From assembly GCA_017938885.1 (NCBI GenBank), contig JAGBAS010000048.1, forward strand, positions 1 through 32,325: a stretch of 32,325 bases of DNA, read 5' to 3'. Both the position numbers and the translations under genes were made by a program. The notes beneath the pieces were generated by a model, which did no database searches, was not told the origin of the DNA, and was given only the letters and a program-made list of their open reading frames with translations. This DNA is from Clostridia bacterium (GTDB lineage Bacteria; Bacillota; Clostridia; Oscillospirales; CAG-272). Positions 15,501 through 21,926 of this stretch are shown here, piece by piece; the stretch's first letter is position 1; each line of letters begins with the position of its first letter.

Positions 15501-16486
15501 TCGTTGAGCTTGGAGCCGGCTACCTCGTTGACAGTACCGTTTGAGGTTCTGGTGCGAAGGTCGCGGAGCTCGGGGGTGGCGGCGCGGGTGAGGTTGACGG
15601 TGTGGTATCCGCTGTAATCCTTGAGGGCGGTACGGACGGCCACCTTGTTGCGGGAGAGATCGTAGAGGGAGTAGACCGAGGAGTGGTACTCCATGGTGGC
15701 CACGAAGACCGAGATCGCATCGTCAAAGTCGGTGATATCCTCGTCGCGGCCGATGCTCCAGCCCGAGGGGGCGAGGAGGAGACGGATCTCCTTGTTGTCG
15801 ATGTAAACGTCCCACTCAGCGTCGCAGTTCTCCACCTTCATGACAGCATTTGCGGGATCAAAATCGGCGGGAGAGTTGGCGCGGACCAGATAGTAGCCCC
15901 CGGCGGGGATGATGGCTCCCTCGGGGAAGGGGAACTGGTCGAAGGGGTTGTTTCCGTCGCTCTTGTAGTAGAGGGAAGCCCCTGTCAGGGCGATATCCTT
16001 GTCGGTGCCGTTGTAGAGCTGGACGTAGCCGTTGGAGATCAGAGCCTCGGCACCCTTCTTGCCGGTGCCGTAGACCGAATGGATCAGGACACCCTTGTAG
16101 GCGGCGGAATCGCCGGGGTGCAGCTCGGGGTCGTAGGGCAGGGTCTCAGGCTCAGCGGTCTCGGTGGGGTTTTTCACCGTCTCGTCACCGGGAACCGTGA
16201 TAACGGGCGGATCGGTAGGGGTCTCGGTGTCCTGCTGAGAATCCGAGGGCTCATGCGAATCGGCAGGGTCATCCGGCTTGGAGTCGGCAGGCTCGTCGGG
16301 CTCGCCCGTCACGGGACGGCCGTCCGAGTCGGTTTCGGCCGGGCCGTCTATGCTGACGGACGGGTCGGAGGTGCCGGGCTCGCCGGGGCGGTCGGTACAG
16401 GCGGCAAAAAGGGCTACCGACAGAGTCAGCACCAGCAGGGCTGACAGCATCCAGAGCGGTGTTTTCTTATTGTTCGTGAAATTCAT
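12575..16486 (-). CDS. CotH-kinase lipoprotein with lamin-tail, chitobiase-like and RCC1 domains
   Basis: Exported lipoprotein of 1,303 aa. The signal peptide has a lipobox ending FAAC (Cys30); residues 31-125 are a Pro/Asp/Glu-rich linker typical of wall-spanning surface proteins. Next are a lamin-tail-like domain (~130-265, YVQLYNGTDKDIALTG), a chitobiase C-terminal-like module (~328-430, YTIYYTTDGTDPSQAS) and a CotH domain (~435-800). The CotH domain shows INGEFWGVYNFRER, ARDWPENNIKVWRN (N700/N701) and LLDLDMG (D726, D728), which are the ATP/metal region of this atypical protein kinase family. After a beta-rich region, about seven RCC1-like repeats (LYAWGDNRYGVLGLG and similar) fill ~950-1,303 and probably form a propeller. 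CotH kinases phosphorylate spore-coat proteins in Bacillus; here an extracellular role is implied. Start is ATG 16486 with a weak AGGTAT site. Confidence 0.88.
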   Translation of the reverse strand: MNFTNNKKTPLWMLSALLVLTLSVALFAACTDRPGEPGTSDPSVSIDGPAETDSDGRPVTGEPDEPADSKPDDPADSHEPSDSQQDTETPTDPPVITVPGDETVKNPTETAEPETLPYDPELHPGDSAAYKGVLIHSVYGTGKKGAEALISNGYVQLYNGTDKDIALTGASLYYKSDGNNPFDQFPFPEGAIIPAGGYYLVRANSPADFDPANAVMKVENCDAEWDVYIDNKEIRLLLAPSGWSIGRDEDITDFDDAISVFVATMEYHSSVYSLYDLSRNKVAVRTALKDYSGYHTVNLTRAATPELRDLRTRTSNGTVNEVAGSKLNEVLFSQDAGIYDKSFILNLSAKSGYTIYYTTDGTDPSQASNRSRKKYTTGIMLSDTSAMGWGPLTRSWSSPSVSTQVGGHVIKAYATNGKDSTDVFTNTYFITDDLEKYGVSILSISMPKDEVIGPQGFYNNFLLTNSITGGRRRGVGIMEVFDPSGERVGNSRVEMAVSGNGSSGWGMKSLRFYLKSANNQDCGLQSDLNYDIFGGKAKDAWGQAITSFSRFMIRNSGNDCATSFIRDAYMQSTAAGLNVDHMATTSTLVFINGEFWGVYNFRERYSPEYVESHYGVNKDNVTVIESDYSQVHTNTNAPYVVSSGMEGDADPFNDMVQYMREHSLADQKHYDYVASLMDVDSFIDMWVVRLFYVARDWPENNIKVWRNKNPDDPSDFDTKWHFTLLDLDMGLSYFDFTTERENFFWAFDSGSVCGTIMRSLMKNEGFKQKFILRYFDVVNNHFTPEYLNAMFDELYAERDPLMALHEGRWKENSSERGVFSVAKWQGECVRIRSFINNRQIYALDHFYNYFHISESDLEHLAQKRVTVSFHSGRADVTINGETAENGMVIQLADGETKTLHIIANAKEGYVVTGISFTDKEGNVQSVEGSQVILKVGQSGTVSITSKKLVEDPDALKNATIVAGATYMFYLTGDGDLYAWGDNRYGVLGLGASPTVVDTPTLVMQGVAKVVTTAANAYENGDTTFSTAILTTDGRLFTVGRNTCGQLCRGGTADDANLGEVKLSFAVKDVSLGHDHLLIVDDKGNLWGIGSNAYGALGTANLGGNVSELVKIDTNVAFASAGRRSTVYVKNDGTMWGVGDNRWKKTSQSHGDQIHTPVQIGKNIEFLDSGEHQVLAVDHTGQLFYSGWRTLHGFSQGGGNNPTFVPVMQNVRKADIYFGNMVVLSEDGKAYVYGLNTESGLGNNAYTDGTPRQILEGVLDVAAGYGFTAYLMEDGTIRIQGNNSYGQAGNGTTGGTVHMAEAGI

Positions 16487-16594
16487 AGCGGATACCTACG
16501 CTTTCCGGAACGGGGTTCCATGTCATCTATATGTAAAAGACGTACTCAAAAGCAATCCTCGGGCCAAGTCCGAACGATCATAGAGATTCATCAT
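16487..16594 (-). other. 5' leader of the CotH lipoprotein gene
   Basis: About 100 nt separate the predicted transcription start (near 16,588) from the ATG. No known riboswitch is recognised and no attenuator-like T-tract is seen. Confidence 0.35.
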
Positions 16595-16623
16595 ATTATA
16601 TCATGTTTATTTTGTTCTGTCAA
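16595..16623 (-). promoter_or_regulatory. Consensus promoter of the CotH lipoprotein gene
   Basis: On the minus strand TTGACA (16623-16618), a 17-bp spacer and TATAAT (16600-16595). It is a full sigma-A consensus, so expression in growing cells rather than sporulation-only is expected. Confidence 0.88.
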
Positions 16624-16746
16624 CATCTTCAAAAAATTTCATTGTTTTATACAATTTACCCCTCCATGATTTGGAGATTCGGGCAAGCAAGGGAGGGCGG
16701 GTGTGACGGGGGTGTGACGAGGGTTCACAGAAGGGGGCAGACACGC

Positions 16747-16784
16747 AAAAAGGCCCCCGCGCCGAAGCCGACGCGGGGGGGGGC
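16747..16784 (-). terminator. Terminator of the GH106-like gene
   Basis: GCCCCCGCG and CGCGGGGGGGGC form a GC-rich stem around CCGAAGCCGA; AAAA precedes it on the plus strand, so the minus strand ends in a T-tract just after the stop at 16788. The right arm has a run of nine G, a likely slippage site. Confidence 0.88.
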
Positions 16785-16787
16785 GTA

Positions 16788-19538
16788 TTATTCCAAAGAG
16801 GTATTGACGAAGCTGTACTTCTCGGTGAAGTACCCGCCCGAGTAGCCGTTCCAGATGCAGGGCTCCTTGTAGAAGTGAGGAGGCGCGACCGCCAGGAGCT
16901 CACCGCCCACGTGGTGGTGGGGACCCAGGAGGTTGCGGAGGTTGTTGACCAGGGTCAGCTTGATCCGGTTGTCGCCTGCCTTGAGGTAGGGGGTCAGATC
17001 CACCGAGTAGGGCGCCCACATGACGGTGGCAACGTCTTCGCCGTTCACGTTCACGCGGATGGCGTTGAGGCCCGACTTCTCGAAGACCAGCTCGCGGGCG
17101 GTGTCGCCCTCGGCCAGGGTGAGGGTCTTCTCCACGGTCAGCTCGCCCGAGAAGAAGAGGTAGCCCTGTCGCTCGATGTTTTTCAGAGTGATCTCATGAG
17201 CGGGCTTGACCAGGGTGAAGGAGCCGTCGAAGAAGGAGGCCTTGTTGGGGATCTCCTCGAAGGTGCCGTTACCGACCACGCCGAAGTCGCCCACCAGGTA
17301 CATGGCCTCGATCTCCATGTCGTAGGTCAGCTTGTTCTTCTCGCTCTCGAACTGCTTACCCTTCTCGATGTTCTCGTAGACCTCATCGGACTGGGTGAAC
17401 AGGACGTGGGTCTCGATGACGTTCTCGCCCACCTGCATGAGGCCCGAGATGTCCAGCTTCTTGAAGGAGTGGTCGCAGAAGAAGCCGCAGTCCTTGGCGG
17501 TGTCCACGGGCTTGCCGTTGACGGTGATGTCGAAGATCTCGGGAGTCTCGCAGGCCAGATACAGGGTCTCGGGGATGTAGTCGGCCTTCACCTTGAAGGC
17601 GCAACGGATATCCACGGGACGCTTCAGCTCCAGAGCGCGGGAGCCGACGTTGAGGATGTAACCGTTCTCCTCCTCCAGCTTACCGTCGAACCAGTAGTCG
17701 CAGGTGTCCAGGGTGAGGGCGTTCTCGGTGGCGGAGGTGACCTTCCATGCGCCGGTCAGGTCGATGGCGGGGATAGCGGGCTTCTCAATGGGAGCAGAGG
17801 CAGGGGTGCCGTCGTCAATAATAACCAGGCTACCCCACTTGGGGAAGGTGTGGGTGCCGTCGAAGGGCAGGAGCTCGCCGGTAGCGGGATCCATGATCTT
17901 GCCGCCGCAGGTGAAGGTAGCGGCCTGCTCCTCGTCGGTGGAGTTGACGAAGTAGCGCATGGTGAAGCCCTCGGCGGGGAACTCTCGGAAGATGTAGGTG
18001 ACGGCGGGATTGTCGATGATGGGATCGGCCGGGATCTTATCCGGGATCTCGTCTGCGGTGACGATCAGGCCGCCGTTGGCCTTATACTCCTCCAGGAGCT
18101 TGTTGGTATTGGGCAGGAAGGCGATGTGGGGAGGCACCACGATCTTGTTGTAGCGCATCTCGCCGATGATCAGCTCCTTACCCTCCACGCGGCCGTGACG
18201 CTCCATGAGGATCTCGTCGCCCAGGTGGTACAGCACGTGCTTGGCGTCCAGAGCGGACATGACCTTCAGAAGCTCCTCGTTGTAGTAGTTCAGGTTCTCG
18301 TTTGCCTTGTCGTCGTAGCAGATCCAGGCGGAGGTCTGGGTGTGCATGACCAGAGTATTGACCTTGATCTCGCCCTCGGCCAGGAGCATACCGATGCGGC
18401 TCATGGCGTCGTTGAAGACCTTGTAGTCGGCCCACCAGGGCTGCTGGCAGTACATAGCCGGCGGATAGTCGCGCTTACGGATACCGCGCAGGGAGTAGCC
18501 CTCCAGGTGCTGGCACATGAGGTTGACACCGCGAACCATCATCCACTCGTAGTTGCGCTTCAGCTCATCGTGGCCCACGTTGTGGCCGCAGAGGGCGAAG
18601 GTCTCGGACAGCACCTGCTTCTTGCCGGTCTGGGCGGCGGCGGAGCAGAGCTGAGCCATGGTGAGACAATGGAAGATGGGACGGCAGAGCCAGTCCATAC
18701 CGGGGATGGTGAGGTACTCGTAGTGGGGCATGCAAGCGCCGTTGGAGGTCAGCTGGGCGTGGAAGGACTCCTCCAGCACCATGTGGCCGGTGAAACCGAG
18801 ATTGTGAGCCACGCACCAATCGTAGATCTGCTTCATGAAGTTCTTGGAGAACAGCTCGGTCACCAGCTTCCAGAAGCGCATACGGGTGGTCCGGTAGTCC
18901 CCGCGGGCCACGAACAGCTCGATGAGGTGATCGTAGATGGGCTCGCCGTAGGCGCGCTCATACTCGGCGGGGAGGATGAAGCTCCACGGGATACCGTTAC
19001 GGGAGATTTGGGGCTCGTCGGTGAAGAAGCCGTCGAAACCCGAGCCGTATTTTGCGTAGTAGGGCTCATAGATCTCATGGATGAAGTCGGCAATGACCTC
19101 ACCGTCCAGGGTATCCACGTAGAAGGGGTTGACGTCGTAGTAGAAGCAGTAATTCTCGAAGCAGCAGATGACGTTGTCGCCCTTGGGATCCTCCAGGTCG
19201 GGGGTGAACTTGCGGACACGGAGGTACTTCTGCTGGTACTTGATGCCCTTGCCGTTGACCACACCGCCGCCAAAGCCCGAGGGCCAACCGTTCTCGTCGT
19301 AGGCCCAGGCGTGCATACCCCGCTTCTCGGCGTCCTCCACGCAGGCGGTGACGTTCTCGAACCACTCCTCGCCCATGTACTCGGTCTGGAGGCCTCCGCG
19401 GGCGTGCATGAAGAAGCCGCCGATGCCGGCATCGTCCATCAGCCCCACCTGCCGCAGGGTCTCGGGGACGTTCAGCTTCTCGTTCCAGGACCAGAAGGGT
19501 ACGGGACGGTACTTTTTGTCGATGTTTTTGAAATCCAT
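16788..19538 (-). CDS. Glycoside hydrolase, GH106-like (alpha-L-rhamnosidase-type fold)
   Basis: Predicted cytoplasmic glycosidase of 916 aa with no signal peptide. The start is typical of GH106-related proteins, RPVPFWSWNEKL (11-22), followed by GGFFMHARGGL (40-50), WAYDENGWPSG (78-88) and FFTDEPQISR (171-180); the acidic residues D174/E175 are probable catalytic or metal ligands. Residues ~180-520 continue the barrel (KKQVLSETFAL, LEGYSLRGIRKRDYPP). The C-terminal third has jelly-roll beta-domains (~600-900). ATG 19538 follows AAAGGAG. This family acts on rhamnose-containing or related plant and host glycans; exact specificity is not readable here. It is transcribed with the surrounding minus-strand genes or separately; no strong promoter was found in the 208-bp gap upstream. 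Confidence 0.82.
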   Translation of the reverse strand: MDFKNIDKKYRPVPFWSWNEKLNVPETLRQVGLMDDAGIGGFFMHARGGLQTEYMGEEWFENVTACVEDAEKRGMHAWAYDENGWPSGFGGGVVNGKGIKYQQKYLRVRKFTPDLEDPKGDNVICCFENYCFYYDVNPFYVDTLDGEVIADFIHEIYEPYYAKYGSGFDGFFTDEPQISRNGIPWSFILPAEYERAYGEPIYDHLIELFVARGDYRTTRMRFWKLVTELFSKNFMKQIYDWCVAHNLGFTGHMVLEESFHAQLTSNGACMPHYEYLTIPGMDWLCRPIFHCLTMAQLCSAAAQTGKKQVLSETFALCGHNVGHDELKRNYEWMMVRGVNLMCQHLEGYSLRGIRKRDYPPAMYCQQPWWADYKVFNDAMSRIGMLLAEGEIKVNTLVMHTQTSAWICYDDKANENLNYYNEELLKVMSALDAKHVLYHLGDEILMERHGRVEGKELIIGEMRYNKIVVPPHIAFLPNTNKLLEEYKANGGLIVTADEIPDKIPADPIIDNPAVTYIFREFPAEGFTMRYFVNSTDEEQAATFTCGGKIMDPATGELLPFDGTHTFPKWGSLVIIDDGTPASAPIEKPAIPAIDLTGAWKVTSATENALTLDTCDYWFDGKLEEENGYILNVGSRALELKRPVDIRCAFKVKADYIPETLYLACETPEIFDITVNGKPVDTAKDCGFFCDHSFKKLDISGLMQVGENVIETHVLFTQSDEVYENIEKGKQFESEKNKLTYDMEIEAMYLVGDFGVVGNGTFEEIPNKASFFDGSFTLVKPAHEITLKNIERQGYLFFSGELTVEKTLTLAEGDTARELVFEKSGLNAIRVNVNGEDVATVMWAPYSVDLTPYLKAGDNRIKLTLVNNLRNLLGPHHHVGGELLAVAPPHFYKEPCIWNGYSGGYFTEKYSFVNTSLE

Positions 19539-19582
19539 TATGTATTCTCCTTTCGGTAGTAGAGACGGTAAAAAACCATCGC

Positions 19583-19748
19583 AGGGGAGGGGTCTCCCCT
19601 ACGAAGGAAAGCCCCACCGCCAAACCTAATTCTTAAGCATTTTGCGATCGAATATACCAACTGTATGTATACAAACCGGCGCGAAGATACAAGGTGCGGA
19701 AAGGCTCCGCGCCTATCTTGTATCTTGTATCTTGTATCTTTGTATCTC
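19583..19748. repeat. Inverted repeat and TATCTTG tandem repeats after spoVAC
   Basis: TATCTTG is repeated head to tail from 19714 to 19748, about 4.5 copies with a T insertion in the last full unit, ending inside the spoVAC stop codon. An upstream GATACAAG arm (19685-19692) can pair with the repeats around a GTGCGG/CCGCGC core, giving a long hairpin on the exit side of spoVAC. A second small palindrome (GGGGAGGGG/TCTCCCCT) lies at about 19,583-19,600. Confidence 0.5.
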
Positions 19749-20193
19749 AAAAAAGCGTTGCGATCCAGTAGATCACCCCATACACCGTCCCCGCCAGGGT
19801 GCCGTAGAGCAGGACGGGTCCCGCCACCGAGAAGATCTTGGCCCCCACGCCCAGGATCAAGCCCTCGCTCTTGGAGTCGATGGCGGGGGAGACCACGGCG
19901 TTGGCAAAGCCCGTGATGGGTACCAGGGTCCCCGCCCCCGCGAACTTGGCGATGCGGTCGAAGACCCCCATGCCCGTGAGGATGGCGGCCACCAATACAA
20001 GGGTAGCGGCGGTCAGTGTCCCCGCGTCCTCCTTGGGCATGGAGCAGAGCTTGGTATAGATGTCGGTCAGGGCTTGACCGATCGTGCAGATCAGGCCACC
20101 CACGAGAAAGGCGTGGGCGCAATCCTTCAAAAGCGGGGATCTGGGCGCGCGGGCGTCGGCGTATTTTTTGTAGGTTTCTTTGGTGAGGTTCAT
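19747..20193 (-). CDS. spoVAC: Stage V sporulation protein AC
   Basis: Inner-membrane channel component for dipicolinic acid movement into the forespore and out during germination, 148 aa, the usual length. The signature AFLVGGLICTIGQ is followed by LTGMGVFDRIAKFAGAGTLVPITGFANAV and SKSEGLILGVG, all diagnostic of SpoVAC rather than SpoVAEb. Several membrane helices cover most of the protein. ATG 20193 is preceded by GGGAAGTG at acceptable spacing. SpoVAC is normally in an operon with spoVAD and spoVAE; here neither is adjacent, the neighbours being a zinc-ribbon protein and a glycosidase. It may be a second copy or a dispersed spoVA gene. Confidence 0.9.
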   Translation of the reverse strand: MNLTKETYKKYADARAPRSPLLKDCAHAFLVGGLICTIGQALTDIYTKLCSMPKEDAGTLTAATLVLVAAILTGMGVFDRIAKFAGAGTLVPITGFANAVVSPAIDSKSEGLILGVGAKIFSVAGPVLLYGTLAGTVYGVIYWIATLF

Positions 20194-20257
20194 GGCGGTT
20201 CACTTCCCTTTTTTGGAGGTAGTGTGCCACGAAAGAGGGGGTTCTATGCGGGGCGGA

Positions 20258-21001
20258 TCAGCCGATCAGGTCACTGTAGGCCATGAACACCATGGGATGC
20301 TCACCAACGGATTGATACAGATCGTAGTCAGCCACCCCCGAGCATTCCCCATAAACGCGGATCATGTCTCCTTGCAGATAGTTGGTCTTTTTTTCCACGC
20401 TTTGATCCCAGACGTAGATCTTAAGATCACCGCCGTTCACGTCGGTACATAGGTAGAAAACGTTCCCGTCTGCACTAAGCTGTGTCTCCACGACAAGCTC
20501 CAGGGTCACGTAATTTCCCTCGTTATAGGCGTCACGGTGGTACTCCTCAACGCTCATGGGATCGCACAGCTCCACGTATTCGGCGCGGGGGATCCTGTCA
20601 TTGACGAGGGACTGATCCCACAGCATGGGCACAAGGACCGTCCCCGCCACGAACAGCAGCACATACCCGCCCACCACCGAGGCCACGGTAATGATCTTGG
20701 CCTTTTTGGAGTAGGGGCTGGTGATGAACAGGACGACGCCCGCGATACGGGAGAAGATGAAGGCGATCAGAATGAACCACCAGGTATGGTAGAACGGGAT
20801 GAACTGCACCCGCCCCGAGGAGTTTTTCCGCTTCTTGGGCTTCTTGGGGGCGGCGCGGTTGCCCGCCCGCATCTCCTCGGGGCAGATCTTGCCGCACAGG
20901 GGGCATTCCTCCGAGGCGAAGTAGCACTCGCAATCGGGACATTTATTCAGCTCGGGGCGATCCAGCTCGTCGGAATCGAAATAGCCTAAACTACGGCCCA
21001 T
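20258..21001 (-). CDS. Zinc-ribbon membrane protein with OB-like C-terminus
   Basis: A 247-aa protein of unknown function. The N-terminus carries a zinc ribbon (CPDCECYF then CPLCGKICP). A Lys/Pro linker (~52-65) leads to two hydrophobic helices (~75-93 and ~103-125). The C-terminal ~110 residues are predicted outside or on the far face; the alternation in YVTLELVVETQLSADGNVFYL and GDMIRVYGECSG looks like an OB-fold of the tRNA_anti-like kind. ATG 21001 follows AGGAGG with good spacing. It lies upstream of spoVAC by 64 nt on the same strand, so co-transcription is likely. Confidence 0.65.
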   Translation of the reverse strand: MGRSLGYFDSDELDRPELNKCPDCECYFASEECPLCGKICPEEMRAGNRAAPKKPKKRKNSSGRVQFIPFYHTWWFILIAFIFSRIAGVVLFITSPYSKKAKIITVASVVGGYVLLFVAGTVLVPMLWDQSLVNDRIPRAEYVELCDPMSVEEYHRDAYNEGNYVTLELVVETQLSADGNVFYLCTDVNGGDLKIYVWDQSVEKKTNYLQGDMIRVYGECSGVADYDLYQSVGEHPMVFMAYSDLIG

Positions 21002-21068
21002 AGGCGTTTCCTCCTAAAGTTTACGATCAATGGGCTTGCGCCGCTTGCGGGGCAAGCCTTCCTTAACC

Positions 21069-21150
21069 TGCGCCGTAGGCGCAGATTTCATCCGCGCGAA
21101 GTGCGGATTTCATCCACGAAGTGGATTTCACCCGCCGCAGGCGGATATCA
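21069..21150. repeat. Array of mini-hairpins separated by ATTTCA(T)
   Basis: Four short hairpins follow each other: TGCGCC-GTA-GGCGCA, CCGC-GCGAAGT-GCGG, CCAC-GAA-GTGG and CCGCC-GCA-GGCGG, each followed by ATTTCA(T) or ATATCA. Arms differ while linkers are constant, so pairing is kept but sequence is not. The last unit overlaps the TGA of the HD-domain gene (21148-21150). Confidence 0.7.
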
Positions 21151-21789
21151 CTTCTTCGGGCTTCCCTCCATAAAGTAAGCCGCCTCCATATCCGCCACGC
21201 AGAGAGCCCAGGCCAGGGGGAACATCTCCAGAGCCTTGCCCACGTTGCCGGGATCCTCGGGACCCGAAAATCCCATGTGGTAGCGGATGGCGAAGGCCTC
21301 GTCGCGGGTCAGGCGCATATAGCCCGAGGCGATGTAGACAGACTTCTCCCCGTGTCCGTAGGGGAGGGTGTCCTCAATGGTATAGTAGGGCTGGGCCTCC
21401 CAGCGTCCCTGCTCGTTCTTGACGTTGCGGGTGGAGACCTTATAGAAGTTCACCTTGCAGAGGTCGTGGAGCAGGGCGGCGATGGCGATGCTCTCGTCCG
21501 AATAGCTGATGCCGTAGGTCTCCCTCACGCGGGGGCGGTTCAGGATGTCCACCAGGGCGTCGTAGACGTTGAGGGAATGCTGGCAGAGACCGCCCTCGTA
21601 GTTGCCGTGGTAACGGGTGGAGGCAGGGGCGGTGAAAAAGTCGGAGCTTTCCAGGTAGGCCAGGAGCTTGTCGGCACCGTCGCGGGTGATGTGGGTCTTA
21701 TAGATCTCGATGAACCTCTGGCGGTTCTCGGCGGCTCGGAGGGCGTAGGGGGAGAGGGTAGGGTTGGGGTCGGACATGGAGTAGGACAT
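21148..21789 (-). CDS. HD-domain phosphohydrolase
   Basis: Predicted metal-dependent phosphohydrolase, 213 aa. Metal ligands follow the HD pattern: H71 in GGLCQHSLNVYD, H108-D109 in ALLHDLCK, H146 in YGHGEKS, H171 in RYHMG and D200 in CVADMEAAY. The N-terminal 50 residues are helical and probably help dimerisation. It resembles the stand-alone HD proteins of Clostridia and phages that act on nucleotides or nucleic-acid ends; it has no RelA, GGDEF or cyclic-dinucleotide domain. ATG 21789 is preceded by AAAGGAG. The gene precedes the zinc-ribbon gene on the same strand, with the hairpin array in between. Confidence 0.82.
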   Translation of the reverse strand: MSYSMSDPNPTLSPYALRAAENRQRFIEIYKTHITRDGADKLLAYLESSDFFTAPASTRYHGNYEGGLCQHSLNVYDALVDILNRPRVRETYGISYSDESIAIAALLHDLCKVNFYKVSTRNVKNEQGRWEAQPYYTIEDTLPYGHGEKSVYIASGYMRLTRDEAFAIRYHMGFSGPEDPGNVGKALEMFPLAWALCVADMEAAYFMEGSPKK

Positions 21790-21845
21790 GGGGAGCTCCT
21801 TTCGGGAAGTGATAGGTAAGAGTGAAAAGGTGAGGTGCGAAGCGT

Positions 21846-21917
21846 GACGGAGAGGGTTATCTGCTCGGATCTGCCCTCTCCGTCGCCTACGGCGACAGCT
21901 CTCCCAAAGGGAGAGCC
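21846..21917. repeat. Palindromic repeat related to the MITE-like family
   Basis: GACGGAGAGGG (21846-21856) and CCCTCTCCGTC (21874-21884) form an 11-bp inverted repeat; CGTCGCCTACGGCGACAG and GCTCTCCC-AAA-GGGAGAGC follow. The CCCTCTC end matches the termini of the two full repeats at 23,480 and 28,968, so this is probably a diverged or partial copy. It lies between the divergent-end of the HD gene and the stop of the MATE gene. Confidence 0.6.
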
Positions 21918-21926
21918 TCCTTACGG

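Noticed and set aside
16875..19559. 894-aa plus-strand open frame opposite the glycoside hydrolase
   Set aside because: It is an antisense shadow made by third-position G/C bias; its product is Val/Gly/His-rich low-complexity sequence without any domain, and the minus-strand gene has clear family motifs and a ribosome binding site.
19714..19748. Phase-variable coding repeat
   Set aside because: The tandem units lie outside the spoVAC coding frame apart from the last bases at the stop codon, so copy changes would not shift a reading frame.
21069..21150. CRISPR array
   Set aside because: Units are ~20 nt, arms are self-complementary and differ, constant part is only 6-7 nt and no cas genes are present.
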